Positions 29,010 through 38,372 are shown, counted from the stretch's first letter. The stretch is 38,372 nt of DNA from Tritrichomonas foetus (GCA_001839685.1 MLAK01001028.1:1-38372), one strand, 5' to 3'. Translations and numbers: made by a program. The notes: generated by a model not told the origin, from the letters alone.

Positions 29010-29130
29010 TTCTTTCTTTCAACTTCTTTGTTCTTTCTTTCAGTTTTGTTTCTTTCTTTCAACTTCTTTGTTCTTTCTTTCAGTTTTGTTTCTTTCTTTC
29101 AACTTTTTTGTTCTTTTTTTTCTGTTTTGT
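29010..29130. repeat. 40-bp pyrimidine-rich tandem repeat downstream of GAPDH
   Basis: Three copies: 29010-29049 and 29050-29089 identical, 29090-29130 diverged with one extra base. The unit alternates CTTTCTTTCAACTTCTTTG and TTCTTTCTTTCAGTTTTGT. A partial, degenerate copy precedes it (about 28990-29009). It lies in or just after the GAPDH 3' UTR. Open frames through it are by-products of the T/C composition. Confidence 0.9.
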
Positions 29131-29537
29131 TTCTTTCATCAAATTTCAGTTTACATGGAATTGATTTCTATATAATGTTTTGTAAACAAAAAGCTGTTAT
29201 TGACTGTGAGTCGTATTTTCCAACTCCAATGCTGGATTTACAAAAGAATAATTAATTTATTTCCATCATCATGTTTTCCCTCATGGTCTTGCTGTTATCA
29301 TTCGTTTAAATTTAAATCTGTTTATTCACATGTCTGGATAAAGAAACAACCTGAAAAGATTTTCATAATTTAACAAATCTTTTGTTATTTTTTGAAAGAC
29401 ATTATTGTTTGTTATTCTTGTACTGTAGTCAGTAATGTAGTAGAAGAAAGCAGTAAAATAAAGCAAAACTCATGAATACTCAAGAGAGATGAAATCAAGG
29501 AAAAATTAAACGGTCAGTCTCTCAAGTTTGTTTATTC
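29131..29537. other. Intergenic region before the low-complexity protein gene
   Basis: No gene recognised. TAAACGGTC at 29507-29515 lies 31 nt before the next ATG and recurs elsewhere in non-coding parts of the window. No typical initiator is seen. Confidence 0.45.
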
Positions 29538-32096
29538 ATGTACACGAGTCGATTCAGTTCCCAGAAATCTAGAAACTATGATTCGGTGAGAAACATGCCA
29601 CACGATAGCAACAGAAAAATGCTTGATGAAACTTTCTACAAAGCGATGAATAAACTCGAAAACCCTCGCTCCTCGAATTTTCGAGTAAAAGATACGCCAT
29701 CGATGCTCCCCTACTCTGGAATGAAGCCAAGACAAACTTCGGGAACCAGAGAAACCGAAAGAACTCGATCACCAAAATTTTCATTGAAAATATCATCAAA
29801 TGTTTCGCATTTTAATGCCTCAAAAAACACCGATTTTACATCAACAATATCAAAAGAAATCAGAACATCAAAATTTCCAATTTCCACAACATCTTATTTA
29901 TCATCAAATATTTCATCAGGGTTTTCAAGAAGAACGAACGATAATAATTACAACAGTTCTAGTCAGCACCTCAATTTTGAAGACGATGACAAAAACGATT
30001 ATATTTCGAAGCAACCATTTAAATTTGAAAGTCCACCAAAAAAGCAAAGAGCAGAATCATTTAGTTATAAAAGACAAAATACAGCCACAAACACAACAAT
30101 GAATACCCACAATTACAATTCAAGAGCAGGAGATCCTGGAACACTTCGTTTTAATGCTAAATCGCCTGAAAAAACAGAAATTAGATATTCCAAAAATCCA
30201 GAATCGCCTTTGAAATCTCCCAGAAATGAAGATTTGTCTCCAAGAAGATTTGGGCCAACAACGTCTGGCCATGTGTCTCCTGAAAGAGAGAAATTTTCAT
30301 CACCAAGATACAGTCCTGGACGAAGAAGTTCATTCAATGAAGCTTCACCAATGAAGTCACAGTCACCATCAGTTTCAAAACACTCCCCAGAACGAAGATA
30401 CACTTTTTCAGGGAAAAACTCGCCAACTTTATCATCAAATAGTTTCGCAAACAGATCACCTTCCAAGTCACCTTCATTTAGATCACCTGTGAAATCAACA
30501 TCAAAATCACCTCAAAATTCACCACCTAACTTGTTTGGCGAGTTTGACGAAAAAACCGAACATGACAAATTCCTTGAAAGAGTGAAAAGAAGAATGCAAA
30601 AGAAAAAGGAAGAAGAAAAAGCTAATAAACTCAAACAACAACAACAAAAACAACAAGAAGAAGAACAACAACAAATCCAACAAAAAGAAGAAGAACAACA
30701 AATCCAACAAAAAGAAAAACAACAGCAAATCCAACAAAAAGAAGAACAGCAAATGCAACAAGAAAAAGTACAAAAAGTTGATAATAATGAAATGAAAAAG
30801 CCGATTGTTAAACATGAAAAAATTAAACAAAAGACTGAAAAAGTGAAAAAACACGAACCAATCAAAGATGATAAAAATAGTTCACCTAAAACATCTAATC
30901 GATTTGGAAGAACTGATGCAAACACTTTGCGTCAACAATCAGATGATTTAATCAAGAATGATAAAAAATTCCTTGAAGAAATCAGCAACCTCTATCAGAA
31001 TGAAAATGACGAATTAATTGAACATGAAAATGAAGATGACATTGACAATAAGAAGATCACTAACAACAATAACAATTCCAATAACAGTAAAGTTACCAAG
31101 AAAGATCCATTCCAAGACCAGTTAGCTGCATTTAAAGCAAGGCTCATGCAAAATACCAACCAAATTAGTCGATCATCAGCTACTCAAGAACCAAAATCAA
31201 ATGAAACCAAAGCACGAAATGATTATGGAATTAGCGAAAACCTTGAGAATGAGTTAAAAGAAAATGAAAATTTATCTTCTGATCCTTTATTAAGTTCGCA
31301 TTCATCTGATGAAGAAGATATCAAACCTTTAATCAATAAATTCGAAAATGATCAACAACCACAAATTATTGAAAAGCATGAAGATGATTACTATTCTTCT
31401 TCTTCTTTTGAAAAAGCTGATGCCAAAAATAAATTTAATCAACAAATTGATAGCCAAATAGTCGACCACAAAAAAGAAGATACCAAAGGTAACGAAGATA
31501 TTTTTGAAGAAGCTAATACTGATGCAAAAGATGAAATCATTAACATTGTTGAAGAAGAAGAAAATCCAGAAGTTTCACTCGAAAATATTCACGAGGAAGA
31601 ATCTTTCGAAGTTAAAGTTCAAGAAGACAACATTCAGGATGAAATCATTGAAACAAAAGAAGTAGTCAAGCCCAAAGAAATTGTTGAAGCTAAAGAAAAA
31701 TCGTCAGATCGTCAAAAATCGAAAGTTAGTAAGCAAGATGAATTTGAATTTAGATTTAAAGATTCGGATTCAAAACATCATAGTGATCCAATAATGTTCC
31801 AAAAGGAAGATGCCGAATTTGACATGGACAAATTATACCAAAAACACGAAAAAACATCATCACCAAATAAAGATGAGGCTATGGTGAGAAAAGATGACAA
31901 AAAGTCACCACCAAGAAAACCTCCTTCTGTTTATGAAGAAGACACAGACAAGCTAACAACACCACAATTGTTGTATGAAGTCCTTAACGACGACTTCTTC
32001 ATTCAGCCCATCATAGAATATCAAATAGAAACATCAATTAAGCTTGCAGATTCATTTTTGTCAAATGTTCTCAAAAGCATATTATATTCCGAATAA
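29538..32096 (+). CDS. Hypothetical low-complexity, charged protein with Q-rich tract, 852 aa
   Basis: Not recognised. Residues 1-300 are Ser/Pro/Arg-rich with many SP phosphosite-like motifs (SPERRYTFSG, SPGRRSSFNE). About 345-415 is a helical Lys/Glu/Gln stretch containing a glutamine tract (DNA 30637-30772, CAA/CAG codons). About 450-790 is acidic, with Asn runs. The last 45 residues (QLLYEVLNDDFFIQPIIEY, then IKLADSFLSNVLKSIL) look folded and hydrophobic, unlike the rest, and may be the functional end. It is probably a disordered cytoskeletal or nuclear protein controlled by proline-directed kinases, which is inference from composition. The ATG at 29538 is the first in frame. The TAA stop overlaps TAAA. 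Confidence 0.75.
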   Translation: MYTSRFSSQKSRNYDSVRNMPHDSNRKMLDETFYKAMNKLENPRSSNFRVKDTPSMLPYSGMKPRQTSGTRETERTRSPKFSLKISSNVSHFNASKNTDFTSTISKEIRTSKFPISTTSYLSSNISSGFSRRTNDNNYNSSSQHLNFEDDDKNDYISKQPFKFESPPKKQRAESFSYKRQNTATNTTMNTHNYNSRAGDPGTLRFNAKSPEKTEIRYSKNPESPLKSPRNEDLSPRRFGPTTSGHVSPEREKFSSPRYSPGRRSSFNEASPMKSQSPSVSKHSPERRYTFSGKNSPTLSSNSFANRSPSKSPSFRSPVKSTSKSPQNSPPNLFGEFDEKTEHDKFLERVKRRMQKKKEEEKANKLKQQQQKQQEEEQQQIQQKEEEQQIQQKEKQQQIQQKEEQQMQQEKVQKVDNNEMKKPIVKHEKIKQKTEKVKKHEPIKDDKNSSPKTSNRFGRTDANTLRQQSDDLIKNDKKFLEEISNLYQNENDELIEHENEDDIDNKKITNNNNNSNNSKVTKKDPFQDQLAAFKARLMQNTNQISRSSATQEPKSNETKARNDYGISENLENELKENENLSSDPLLSSHSSDEEDIKPLINKFENDQQPQIIEKHEDDYYSSSSFEKADAKNKFNQQIDSQIVDHKKEDTKGNEDIFEEANTDAKDEIINIVEEEENPEVSLENIHEEESFEVKVQEDNIQDEIIETKEVVKPKEIVEAKEKSSDRQKSKVSKQDEFEFRFKDSDSKHHSDPIMFQKEDAEFDMDKLYQKHEKTSSPNKDEAMVRKDDKKSPPRKPPSVYEEDTDKLTTPQLLYEVLNDDFFIQPIIEYQIETSIKLADSFLSNVLKSILYSE

Positions 32097-32648
32097 AATT
32101 GTTCAATCGTGAAAGATTTTCTCCCTTTTGTTTTATTTTGTTTTTCTTTTCTTTTGATATTATTGAACAGAGAAGTTTCAATTCTTAACATTATAGGGTC
32201 TATCGATCAAATGTACCCAATTCTCCAAGATCATGTACATTGACATAATAAACGGTCTCTATTTCTGGATCATATTTACCTAAACCAGAAAATCATGTAA
32301 TAAACGTTCTCCAATTGACAATCAAATGTACACATTTTCCATGCAAAACTATTAGTGATACTAAATTGATAATTTTAAATAGATAAAAGTAATGAATTCA
32401 CAATTGGTACATTTCATTCATTAGTTGGTGACATTTGATCGACAGACTCTCTTTAATTAGTTTCAATGATTCATCAAATGCATAAATAAGAATATAAGTT
32501 ACTTTGGCCTCAATATGATTGTTATTACAGGATATAAAATCATCACTGAGATCCCAAAATTTTAATTGTGAAATGTTCACTCAAATTCCGGAATTGGAAA
32601 ATGAGGTTGTGAAATGTTATATGAAAAAATTTTGAGTGACCAAAATCT
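32097..32648. other. Intergenic region with repeated AATAAACG(G/T)TCTC motif
   Basis: No gene. AATAAACGGTCTC at 32247-32259 and AATAAACGTTCTC at 32299-32311 are 52 nt apart, amid four ATGTA-type blocks. The first 13-mer occurs exactly, inverted, at 7641-7653. TCACT at 32577-32581 is a weak initiator candidate for the importin gene. Confidence 0.45.
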
Positions 32649-35108
32649 ATGGATCAAGAGAATTTCGTAAAATTTGTGCAAGCCCTTGAATGCACATACA
32701 ACAGCGACAATAATATTAGAGATCAAGCAACAGCACATATTCTCAATTTTCAAGCTCAAAATCCCCTATTATTTTTGCAAACATTATTCAATGTACTTAA
32801 AAACGAGGAGATTCCAATAAATATCAAAAACGTAGCACTTGTACTTTCATATAAAACACTTAAAGAATTCAAATTACCGGATTTGACAGTATCAGCATAT
32901 AGCTTCTTCCAAGAAAACAGTCCAGGACTTTTAAATTCTTTTCTCACAGTTAGCACAGCTTTGTTTTCCGTTTCACCAAATCATGCTGGCCAGCTTTTTT
33001 CTTATGTCACAATTCTTTTTTGTGAAGTCGATTCTGAGTCCACAATCATTCCAAAATTACTTGAAGGAATGAATTCTATTGAAAATTTACCATTTATTGA
33101 AGCATCATTTATTGCATTAGATCAAATTGCTCAAGAAATTGAGCTTCCACCTTTTTGTTATCTCCCACTTTTACATAAAATATTTACATTATTTGGAAGT
33201 AATGCAATTCCGAATTCTATCAAAGTTTTATCATTGAAAATTGTGAAATCCTTAATCGGAATGATTCCTGAAGTTTTTGAAAATGAACAAAATTGTACAA
33301 CAATTTTAAATTTAATCAAATTTGCTATTATGAACGAAGAAACAAAAGTTGTTGGGTTTGGATGTGTTATAGAGTTAATTAAATATCATTTTGACATATT
33401 TCTTAAAGTTGCCAATGAATTTGTTGGTGCTGCATTAGCAGTCCTTTCTGAATTTGAAACATGTGATGAAGAATTAATTTTAGTTCTTGAAAGACTCATA
33501 AAAGTTTTATATAAAAGGGATTCGCCAATTATTATGGCAACAGCACCAAAAGCTTTTGAATGTTTCATAAAAATCGCCTTGGATCATGGAAAAGATGAGC
33601 CCAATTTACCAGAAGAATATTCACCACATACAGTTGCATATGATTTAATATCGCGAATTATAAAATTGATGCCAAGCTTAATTTTTGAACATGCCTTTGC
33701 TTTTGCAAAGAGTAACATTAATTCTCCAAATGCTAATTTCCTTGAATTGGCCTCTACACTTTATGCATACTTAGCTCAATATTGTGATGAACAAGCACTT
33801 CCACAAATGATTCCAGAGATTGTCCAAACAATCAAGGTCAACTTAGCTCATCCTTCACCACGTGTTCGGGAAGCTATTCTATTCTTAATTGATAAATGTT
33901 GTAACCGTCAACAAATTTTTGAAGCTACTCAAACTTTTCTTTATTCACTTATTCCACAAATAGTATTAATGTTGAATGATTTACCTGTTATTTGCCTTAC
34001 TGTTTGTTTAATTTTACCGAAATTATCAAAAACTAATGAAAGTTTTACATTTATTTTAGATTCCTTATTTAAATTTGCAGCGGCCAGAGAAAGAAGTTGT
34101 ATTTTTGTTTGTATGAGAGAAGTTTTCAAAGGTTTTCAAAACAATCCACTTCGCCGTGAATTCTTGCCACGTGTTATTGAATTAGCACGATTGGCAATCA
34201 GTGATCCAAATTATTTACATAATCAATATGATATTTTAAACTTTTGTGAATCAGTTTTTCTAACACATGGACAATTTGATCCACCAGTTTTGTATCCATT
34301 GATTGAATCACTATTTGGATGTTTTGCTGAGAAACAAAACTTAGCTGCAGTTTATTGTCTTGCTGCTTTAGCGGCTACTAATCATGATAAATTTGATAAT
34401 TATTTTAATCCTTTCATGCAACTTGTTTTTCAATTATGTAACATGAGCTATAACAATGAAAATATATTTGCATCTACATATTGCTTACTATTACTCGAAG
34501 ATTATTTTGACCTCTCTGATTACGCACCTCATGCATGTGAAATAATGATTAATGTAATGCAATCACGGACAAATGATTTAGTTATTTATGATCAATTTTT
34601 ACCAATTCTTATGAAATTCTTCAAACGATATGAAAGAGCAAATGATTATTTAGTTCCATGCGTTCGATTAATTGCAGTACCAATTGAGAAATTACAAGAT
34701 ATAGTTGATGAGAATGAGAAAGACCAGTTTATTAATCAATCTATTCACTTTTTCATTGATTTATATTTGACATATGAAAATGAAGCAGATCAATGGAGAA
34801 AATTAGCTTATCAATTATTTGAAGGCGTAACAGCTGAGCTCAACTCAGAATTTGAAGATTTTGATATAGAAGATCCTGATATGGAATTAATTGCTGATAA
34901 CGAAGAAATAGTTGGATTGCTGGCTCAGTTCCTCACTATTTTATTTGAAAGGAATCCAGAAGATACTCATGCATACATAGCACAAAGTCAACAAGCACAG
35001 AGATTTATTTCTCTCTTTCAAATGTTTAGTTCTGTCCCTTCTCTTAGTCCAGATGTTAAAACTCAAATTCTCCCTCTTTGTCAAATTTTGAGTCAAATGA
35101 GTTCATGA
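32649..35108 (+). CDS. Importin-beta family karyopherin
   Basis: An 819-residue HEAT-repeat protein. The N-terminus (NIRDQATAHILNFQAQNPLL, then FLQTLFNVLKNEEIPINIKN, residues 18-57) is the importin-beta N-terminal pattern that binds Ran-GTP. Repeating HEAT helices follow, with HPSPRVREAILFLIDKCC near 397-414 in the position of the PxVRxAAxxAI repeat of importin beta. An acidic stretch (EFEDFDIEDPDMELIADNEE) lies near 735-755. Length and layout fit KPNB1 (about 870), though transportin or importin-4/5-like members cannot be excluded without alignment. It carries cargo through nuclear pores. Stop is TGA, evidence that TGA is a stop codon in this genome. Confidence 0.85.
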   Translation: MDQENFVKFVQALECTYNSDNNIRDQATAHILNFQAQNPLLFLQTLFNVLKNEEIPINIKNVALVLSYKTLKEFKLPDLTVSAYSFFQENSPGLLNSFLTVSTALFSVSPNHAGQLFSYVTILFCEVDSESTIIPKLLEGMNSIENLPFIEASFIALDQIAQEIELPPFCYLPLLHKIFTLFGSNAIPNSIKVLSLKIVKSLIGMIPEVFENEQNCTTILNLIKFAIMNEETKVVGFGCVIELIKYHFDIFLKVANEFVGAALAVLSEFETCDEELILVLERLIKVLYKRDSPIIMATAPKAFECFIKIALDHGKDEPNLPEEYSPHTVAYDLISRIIKLMPSLIFEHAFAFAKSNINSPNANFLELASTLYAYLAQYCDEQALPQMIPEIVQTIKVNLAHPSPRVREAILFLIDKCCNRQQIFEATQTFLYSLIPQIVLMLNDLPVICLTVCLILPKLSKTNESFTFILDSLFKFAAARERSCIFVCMREVFKGFQNNPLRREFLPRVIELARLAISDPNYLHNQYDILNFCESVFLTHGQFDPPVLYPLIESLFGCFAEKQNLAAVYCLAALAATNHDKFDNYFNPFMQLVFQLCNMSYNNENIFASTYCLLLLEDYFDLSDYAPHACEIMINVMQSRTNDLVIYDQFLPILMKFFKRYERANDYLVPCVRLIAVPIEKLQDIVDENEKDQFINQSIHFFIDLYLTYENEADQWRKLAYQLFEGVTAELNSEFEDFDIEDPDMELIADNEEIVGLLAQFLTILFERNPEDTHAYIAQSQQAQRFISLFQMFSSVPSLSPDVKTQILPLCQILSQMSS

Positions 35109-35493
35109 ATGAATTAACTTTCTGAATGAAATATATTTGTAAATAATTAATATTGGATTTAACTTCTTTTTTTAATATTTTGTTTCACAGAATTCTTCTT
35201 TCCATATATTTTTCTCTTGCCAATGTTTATAAGATTTGGGAGTCAAGTGATAAAAATATTCATTCAGTTTTTGTTGGATATAAGCTAATTCATTCAGTAA
35301 ATGGTATAGTTTCGACTTTAGACGGACTATAAAAAAATGTATGTGAAGAAAAAAGGCAACTAATAGAAAGAATAAAACGGATATACCTATTTAGGAGAAT
35401 ATACAAAAGGGTAATTCATTTTTGATGTTATTCGTCTGACAAAGTGAAATCACTCATTTGGTTCCGACCAAATATCAGTTCAATTGTCCATAA
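35109..35493. other. Intergenic region before the Ap4A-phosphorylase-like gene
   Basis: No gene. TCACTC at about 35450-35455 is a possible initiator, some 42 nt before the ATG. CCGACCAAATAT at about 35464-35475 resembles the GGTC motifs elsewhere. Confidence 0.45.
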
Positions 35494-36288
35494 ATGAGTT
35501 TGAAACAAGCAGTGTTGAAATCAGCCAAATTGGCAATCGACGCCAAGACAGCATTTATGCTTAGTTTACCAAATCGACTAGATCGAGTTATTGATCGCGG
35601 ATACGAATTTTTATTTTCTTATTACGATACTTCAGTAAATCAAACATCAACATTTCCGCCAAAACCACGCCCAAAAGAACCACTACTTCCTCCATACGAT
35701 GATCACCTTGAAGTCTGCCACATGAAAGACGGAGCATCTCATTATATTATTATAAACAAATTTATGGCAAAATTTGGACATCTTGTAATGTCAACTGACT
35801 ATGAAAATGCTCAGCAAGGAGAGCCACTTGATAAATCTGATTTCATCACACTTTCTCGTGTAATGAATGGCTTTGATGGAAAAGGATTAGGATTGTACAA
35901 TTCTGGAACAGAATCAGGATGCACACAACTACATAAGCATATGCAATATGTGCCAACTGATGAAAATCCAATTCTTCAAAATATGATTTCTCATGAAAAA
36001 ATGCCATTCAAATATTACATAGAAAAAATGAATAATTTATCATCTGATGAAATTGCTGAATGCTATAAAAAATTGATGGCTGATGCAAATTATAAGGGCT
36101 CCTATAATTTCATGATTTTTAATAATCATGGATTTTTGGTTCCAAGAACGCATGCACGTCATCCATCAGGAAAGGTAATAAATGCATTAGGTGTAGCTGG
36201 CCATTGGACCATTTTTGAACGAATGGCAAATACAATCATTAAACAGCATCCAATGACTGTACTTGAAGAGCTTTGTGTTAAAGTGTAA
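35494..36288 (+). CDS. ATP adenylyltransferase (Ap4A phosphorylase)-like, HIT/GalT superfamily
   Basis: 264 residues. The active-site triad H-x-H-x-Q is present as HKHMQ at 147-151 within SGCTQLHKHMQYVP, with the nucleotidyl-bound His predicted at 149. Upstream, YIIINKFMAKFGHLVMST (84-101) and LGLYNSGTESG match the Ap4A phosphorylase (APA1/APA2) fold. Downstream, FNNHGFLVPRTH and INALGVAGHW match its C-terminal half. These enzymes split diadenosine tetraphosphate with phosphate into ATP and ADP, clearing a by-product of aminoacyl-tRNA synthetases. It is shorter than yeast Apa1 (about 320). The neighbouring tRNA-binding synthetase cofactor gene is a suggestive but probably chance partner. The TAA stop overlaps TAAA. 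Confidence 0.88.
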   Translation: MSLKQAVLKSAKLAIDAKTAFMLSLPNRLDRVIDRGYEFLFSYYDTSVNQTSTFPPKPRPKEPLLPPYDDHLEVCHMKDGASHYIIINKFMAKFGHLVMSTDYENAQQGEPLDKSDFITLSRVMNGFDGKGLGLYNSGTESGCTQLHKHMQYVPTDENPILQNMISHEKMPFKYYIEKMNNLSSDEIAECYKKLMADANYKGSYNFMIFNNHGFLVPRTHARHPSGKVINALGVAGHWTIFERMANTIIKQHPMTVLEELCVKV

Positions 36289-37045
36289 AATTAAAAATAC
36301 AACTATATAACGCTTAGAAGTGCAAACTTTTCGACTTTATTTTGTGTTATTTTGCTATCTCTTACTTTTCTTTTTTTTTAATATTTTGTTGGGCGATTTT
36401 CATACCAAATTATATAATTCACATGATTCCAATGTGGTTTTATACATGAAAAAAGTAGTTTTATCTCATATACATGGTTTGCCAATTTATTTATCAAATG
36501 ATTCTCACCTTCCAGGAAATATTTCGATTTCATATCAAATTTATATTCTTTTCCATATTAGCAAATATATTGGGAATTAATCAGTCATAATTTCTTTTTC
36601 AGTCACAACATTTTTATGTGATATGATAGAAAAGTTTTTTCATTATAACTTCACTCAAAGAAAAAAGATATTTAGAGGTAGTACTTCAACTCTTTATTGT
36701 CAGATGCCATTTTTTCAATCACAGAAATCATCAAACGGTGATGATTGTCCAAAAAAATTAAAATGATTTATTTTTTAAAAATCCAAATGTAGTAGGAGAA
36801 TGTATGTCTATGTCGAAGAATCCTGCCTCAACGTTGAAATGGCGGAATTGTCTCTTAAATTTGTGTATTTTTCATTCAATTTCTCAATATTTTCAATGAT
36901 CATTGGAACATTTTTGAACTGAAAGTTTTATAAAAGTTTTCATCATTCTTGTTCTCAAACGATAACACATTCTCACAAAAAATCACTTTTTGAATAGACT
37001 ATTTAAAATAAAATGAATGTGATAGGACCATTTTTCTATTAATCA
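36289..37045. other. Intergenic region before the Arc1p-like gene
   Basis: No credible gene. The open frame at 36320-36580 begins at GTG and is hydrophobic low-complexity. A 10-nt palindrome TCAACGTTGA lies at 36828-36837. AATCACTTTTTG near 36981-36992 is a weak initiator candidate, about 60 nt before the ATG. Confidence 0.45.
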
Positions 37046-38281
37046 ATGGCCAGCGTAAATATCTCCATACCAACTGGTTATCCACAAAAGCAAGCACTTG
37101 AAATCGTTGCAAAATATAACAAAGTCGAGGTTACTTTCACCGAAGCAGCCGATATTGCTCTTCCAACAATTGTCGCAGCAGACAAATCAGAAATCTGCGG
37201 TTTAGTACCAATCGCCTTCTCACTTGCGCGTACATCAAAGGGAGCTCCAAAGGGATGGGCCAAAGAAGTCCTCGGCGACGGAGTTCCCCAAAAAGCGGCC
37301 GAAGTTGAACAATTCTCTCAGATTGCTTTCACTGTTTTCAACAATGCCTGCACTGACATCAAACCAATCATCGGACAAGTTTCAACGCACTTAAAGACAC
37401 GCACATTCCTTGCCTCACTTGAAAATTCCACAATCGCCGATGTCCTTTTAGCGGTCGCCCTCTATCCCCACGTTCAAGCCCTCACAAACGACGAAAGAGT
37501 GAAGTCATTTTCAGACCTCACTCGTTGGATCATCTTCATCAACGAATTATTGGGATCCCCACTTCCAGGCATCACAGTCCCAGCTAACCCATACCAAACC
37601 ACCAAGAACCCATCCCGCGCCCAGAAAGGCCAGCAGGGACAAGAAGGAAAGAAAGGCCAGCAAGATGGAAAGAAGGGTGGCCCACCAGCAGAAGGCCAAA
37701 TGCGCCAAGGTGGAAGAAAGGCTAAGGCAAAGGCAGCACAGCCAGCTAAGCCAGCTGCTCAGCCAGAACAAGACAATAGAGATCCATTCTCGTGGATTGA
37801 TGTTCGCGTCGGAAAAATCGTCAAGGTTTGGCCACATCCAAACGCCGATACACTCTATTGCGAAGAAATCGATATTGGTAATGGAGTTATTAAGAAGGTT
37901 GTTACAGGCGTGAGAAATTATGTTCCAATNGAAGAAATGCAAGATCGCCATGTCGTCGTTTTCACAAACATCAAACCATCGAAAATCCGTCAAATGCCAT
38001 CAGAATCAATGGTCTTCGCTGGATCAAACGCTGACCACACAGTTGTCGAACTTCTCGAACCACCAGCAGATGCACCAATTGGAACACGTGTCACATGTGG
38101 TGATTTCGTTCAAGGAGAAGTTCCAGGAATTGACAAGAAAGGCAAATTCTGGGAAGCAGTTAATCAAAATAACAACCTTACAATCAACGAGAATCATCTT
38201 GCATGCTATAAAGGTGTTCCACTCTCTACACCATATGGAAACATCAAGGTAAAGACACTCNCTAACTGCGAATTCCATTAA
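37046..38281 (+). CDS. Arc1p/EMAPII-like tRNA-binding synthetase cofactor
   Basis: 411 residues. The N-terminal ~180 is a mostly helical domain like the GST-C-type domains of Arc1p, AIMP or synthetases. About 190-240 is a linker rich in Lys, Gln, Gly, Ala and Pro (AQKGQQGQEGKKGQQ). From about 246 comes a tRNA-binding OB-fold (WIDVRVGKIVKVWPHPNADTLYCEEID, shown in parts: WIDVRVGKIVKVWPHPNA and DTLYCEEIDIG). The C-terminal half is EMAPII-like (MVFAGSNADHTVVELLEPPADAPIG). This is the order of yeast Arc1p and animal AIMP1, which bind tRNA and dock synthetases in complexes. It lacks a catalytic synthetase domain, and no HIGH or KMSKS motif is seen. GC-rich codons indicate high expression. Two bases are uncalled, at 37930 (Ile or Met codon 295) and 38261 (codon 406); neither breaks the frame. 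Confidence 0.9.
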   Translation: MASVNISIPTGYPQKQALEIVAKYNKVEVTFTEAADIALPTIVAADKSEICGLVPIAFSLARTSKGAPKGWAKEVLGDGVPQKAAEVEQFSQIAFTVFNNACTDIKPIIGQVSTHLKTRTFLASLENSTIADVLLAVALYPHVQALTNDERVKSFSDLTRWIIFINELLGSPLPGITVPANPYQTTKNPSRAQKGQQGQEGKKGQQDGKKGGPPAEGQMRQGGRKAKAKAAQPAKPAAQPEQDNRDPFSWIDVRVGKIVKVWPHPNADTLYCEEIDIGNGVIKKVVTGVRNYVPXEEMQDRHVVVFTNIKPSKIRQMPSESMVFAGSNADHTVVELLEPPADAPIGTRVTCGDFVQGEVPGIDKKGKFWEAVNQNNNLTINENHLACYKGVPLSTPYGNIKVKTLXNCEFH

Positions 38282-38372
38282 AACAATAAATTTGAATTGA
38301 TTGAGTAAAATCGCATTAAATTTTCTCTAATTATCTCTATATGATTATAATTATGGGGATTATTACCACTTT

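Noticed and set aside
28919..29255. Open frames through the pyrimidine minisatellite
   Set aside because: Made by T/C composition; Phe/Leu/Ser-only translation overlapping the GAPDH 3' end.
30512..30925. Cys/Phe-rich minus-strand frames opposite the Q-rich tract
   Set aside because: They are the antisense of CAA/GAA repeats in the 852-aa gene.
36320..36580. 86-codon plus-strand frame after the Ap4A-phosphorylase-like gene
   Set aside because: Starts at GTG, lies in the 3' flank, and shows only hydrophobic low-complexity sequence.
36770..36870. Possible tRNA or small structured RNA
   Set aside because: Locally more GC, but no T-loop or acceptor pairing could be found on either strand.

Overview
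The window looks like nuclear DNA of a parabasalid flagellate, most like Tritrichomonas or a close trichomonad. The species is inferred, not proven. Evidence: AT-rich DNA with intronless genes; a ferredoxin with a short hydrogenosomal-type presequence; a bacterial-type GAPDH with an insertion-rich N-terminal domain; axonemal genes (CCDC40, PG-rich repeat protein) beside protein types that trichomonads have in large families (CAMK-like kinase, ankyrin-repeat protein, PAS/cyclase-type membrane protein); TCA-Py-(T/A) initiator elements just before several starts; and TAAA polyadenylation-type tetramers overlapping or touching many stop codons.

Layout. 1-971: non-coding with a mini-ORF. 972-2432 (+): CAMK-type kinase. 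2605-8609 (-): flagellar PG-rich repeat protein, CCDC40 homologue, and a shortened phosphoglycerate-mutase-like protein. 8610-12988: a sparse accessory region with ARPC4 (10938-11459, -) between two identical 406-bp direct repeats. The right copy lies inside a decayed, unrecognised gene (12317-12946, -). 12989-21005: two divergent pairs, each made of a helical-repeat protein and a partner: 445-aa protein/coiled-coil protein, and 1296-aa PAS plus degenerate-cyclase membrane protein/475-aa helical-repeat protein. 21425-21907 (-): PABPN1-like RRM protein. 22411-24065 (+): ankyrin-repeat pseudogene. 24494-25810 (-): TPR protein. 26400-28938: ferredoxin (-) and GAPDH (+), divergent over 1.1 kb. 29538-38281 (+): low-complexity protein, importin-beta-type karyopherin, Ap4A-phosphorylase-like enzyme, and an Arc1p/EMAPII-like tRNA-binding protein.

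The genes do not form one pathway. They are mostly housekeeping (actin nucleation, nuclear transport, mRNA 3' ends, translation, glycolysis, hydrogenosomal electron transfer, axoneme), with accessory and decayed genes between. I found no virus, CRISPR array, rRNA or convincing tRNA. The most unusual parts are the perfect duplication of a decayed gene fragment around ARPC4, two probable pseudoenzymes (cyclase-like and mutase-like), and several short non-coding motifs that recur near starts across the window.
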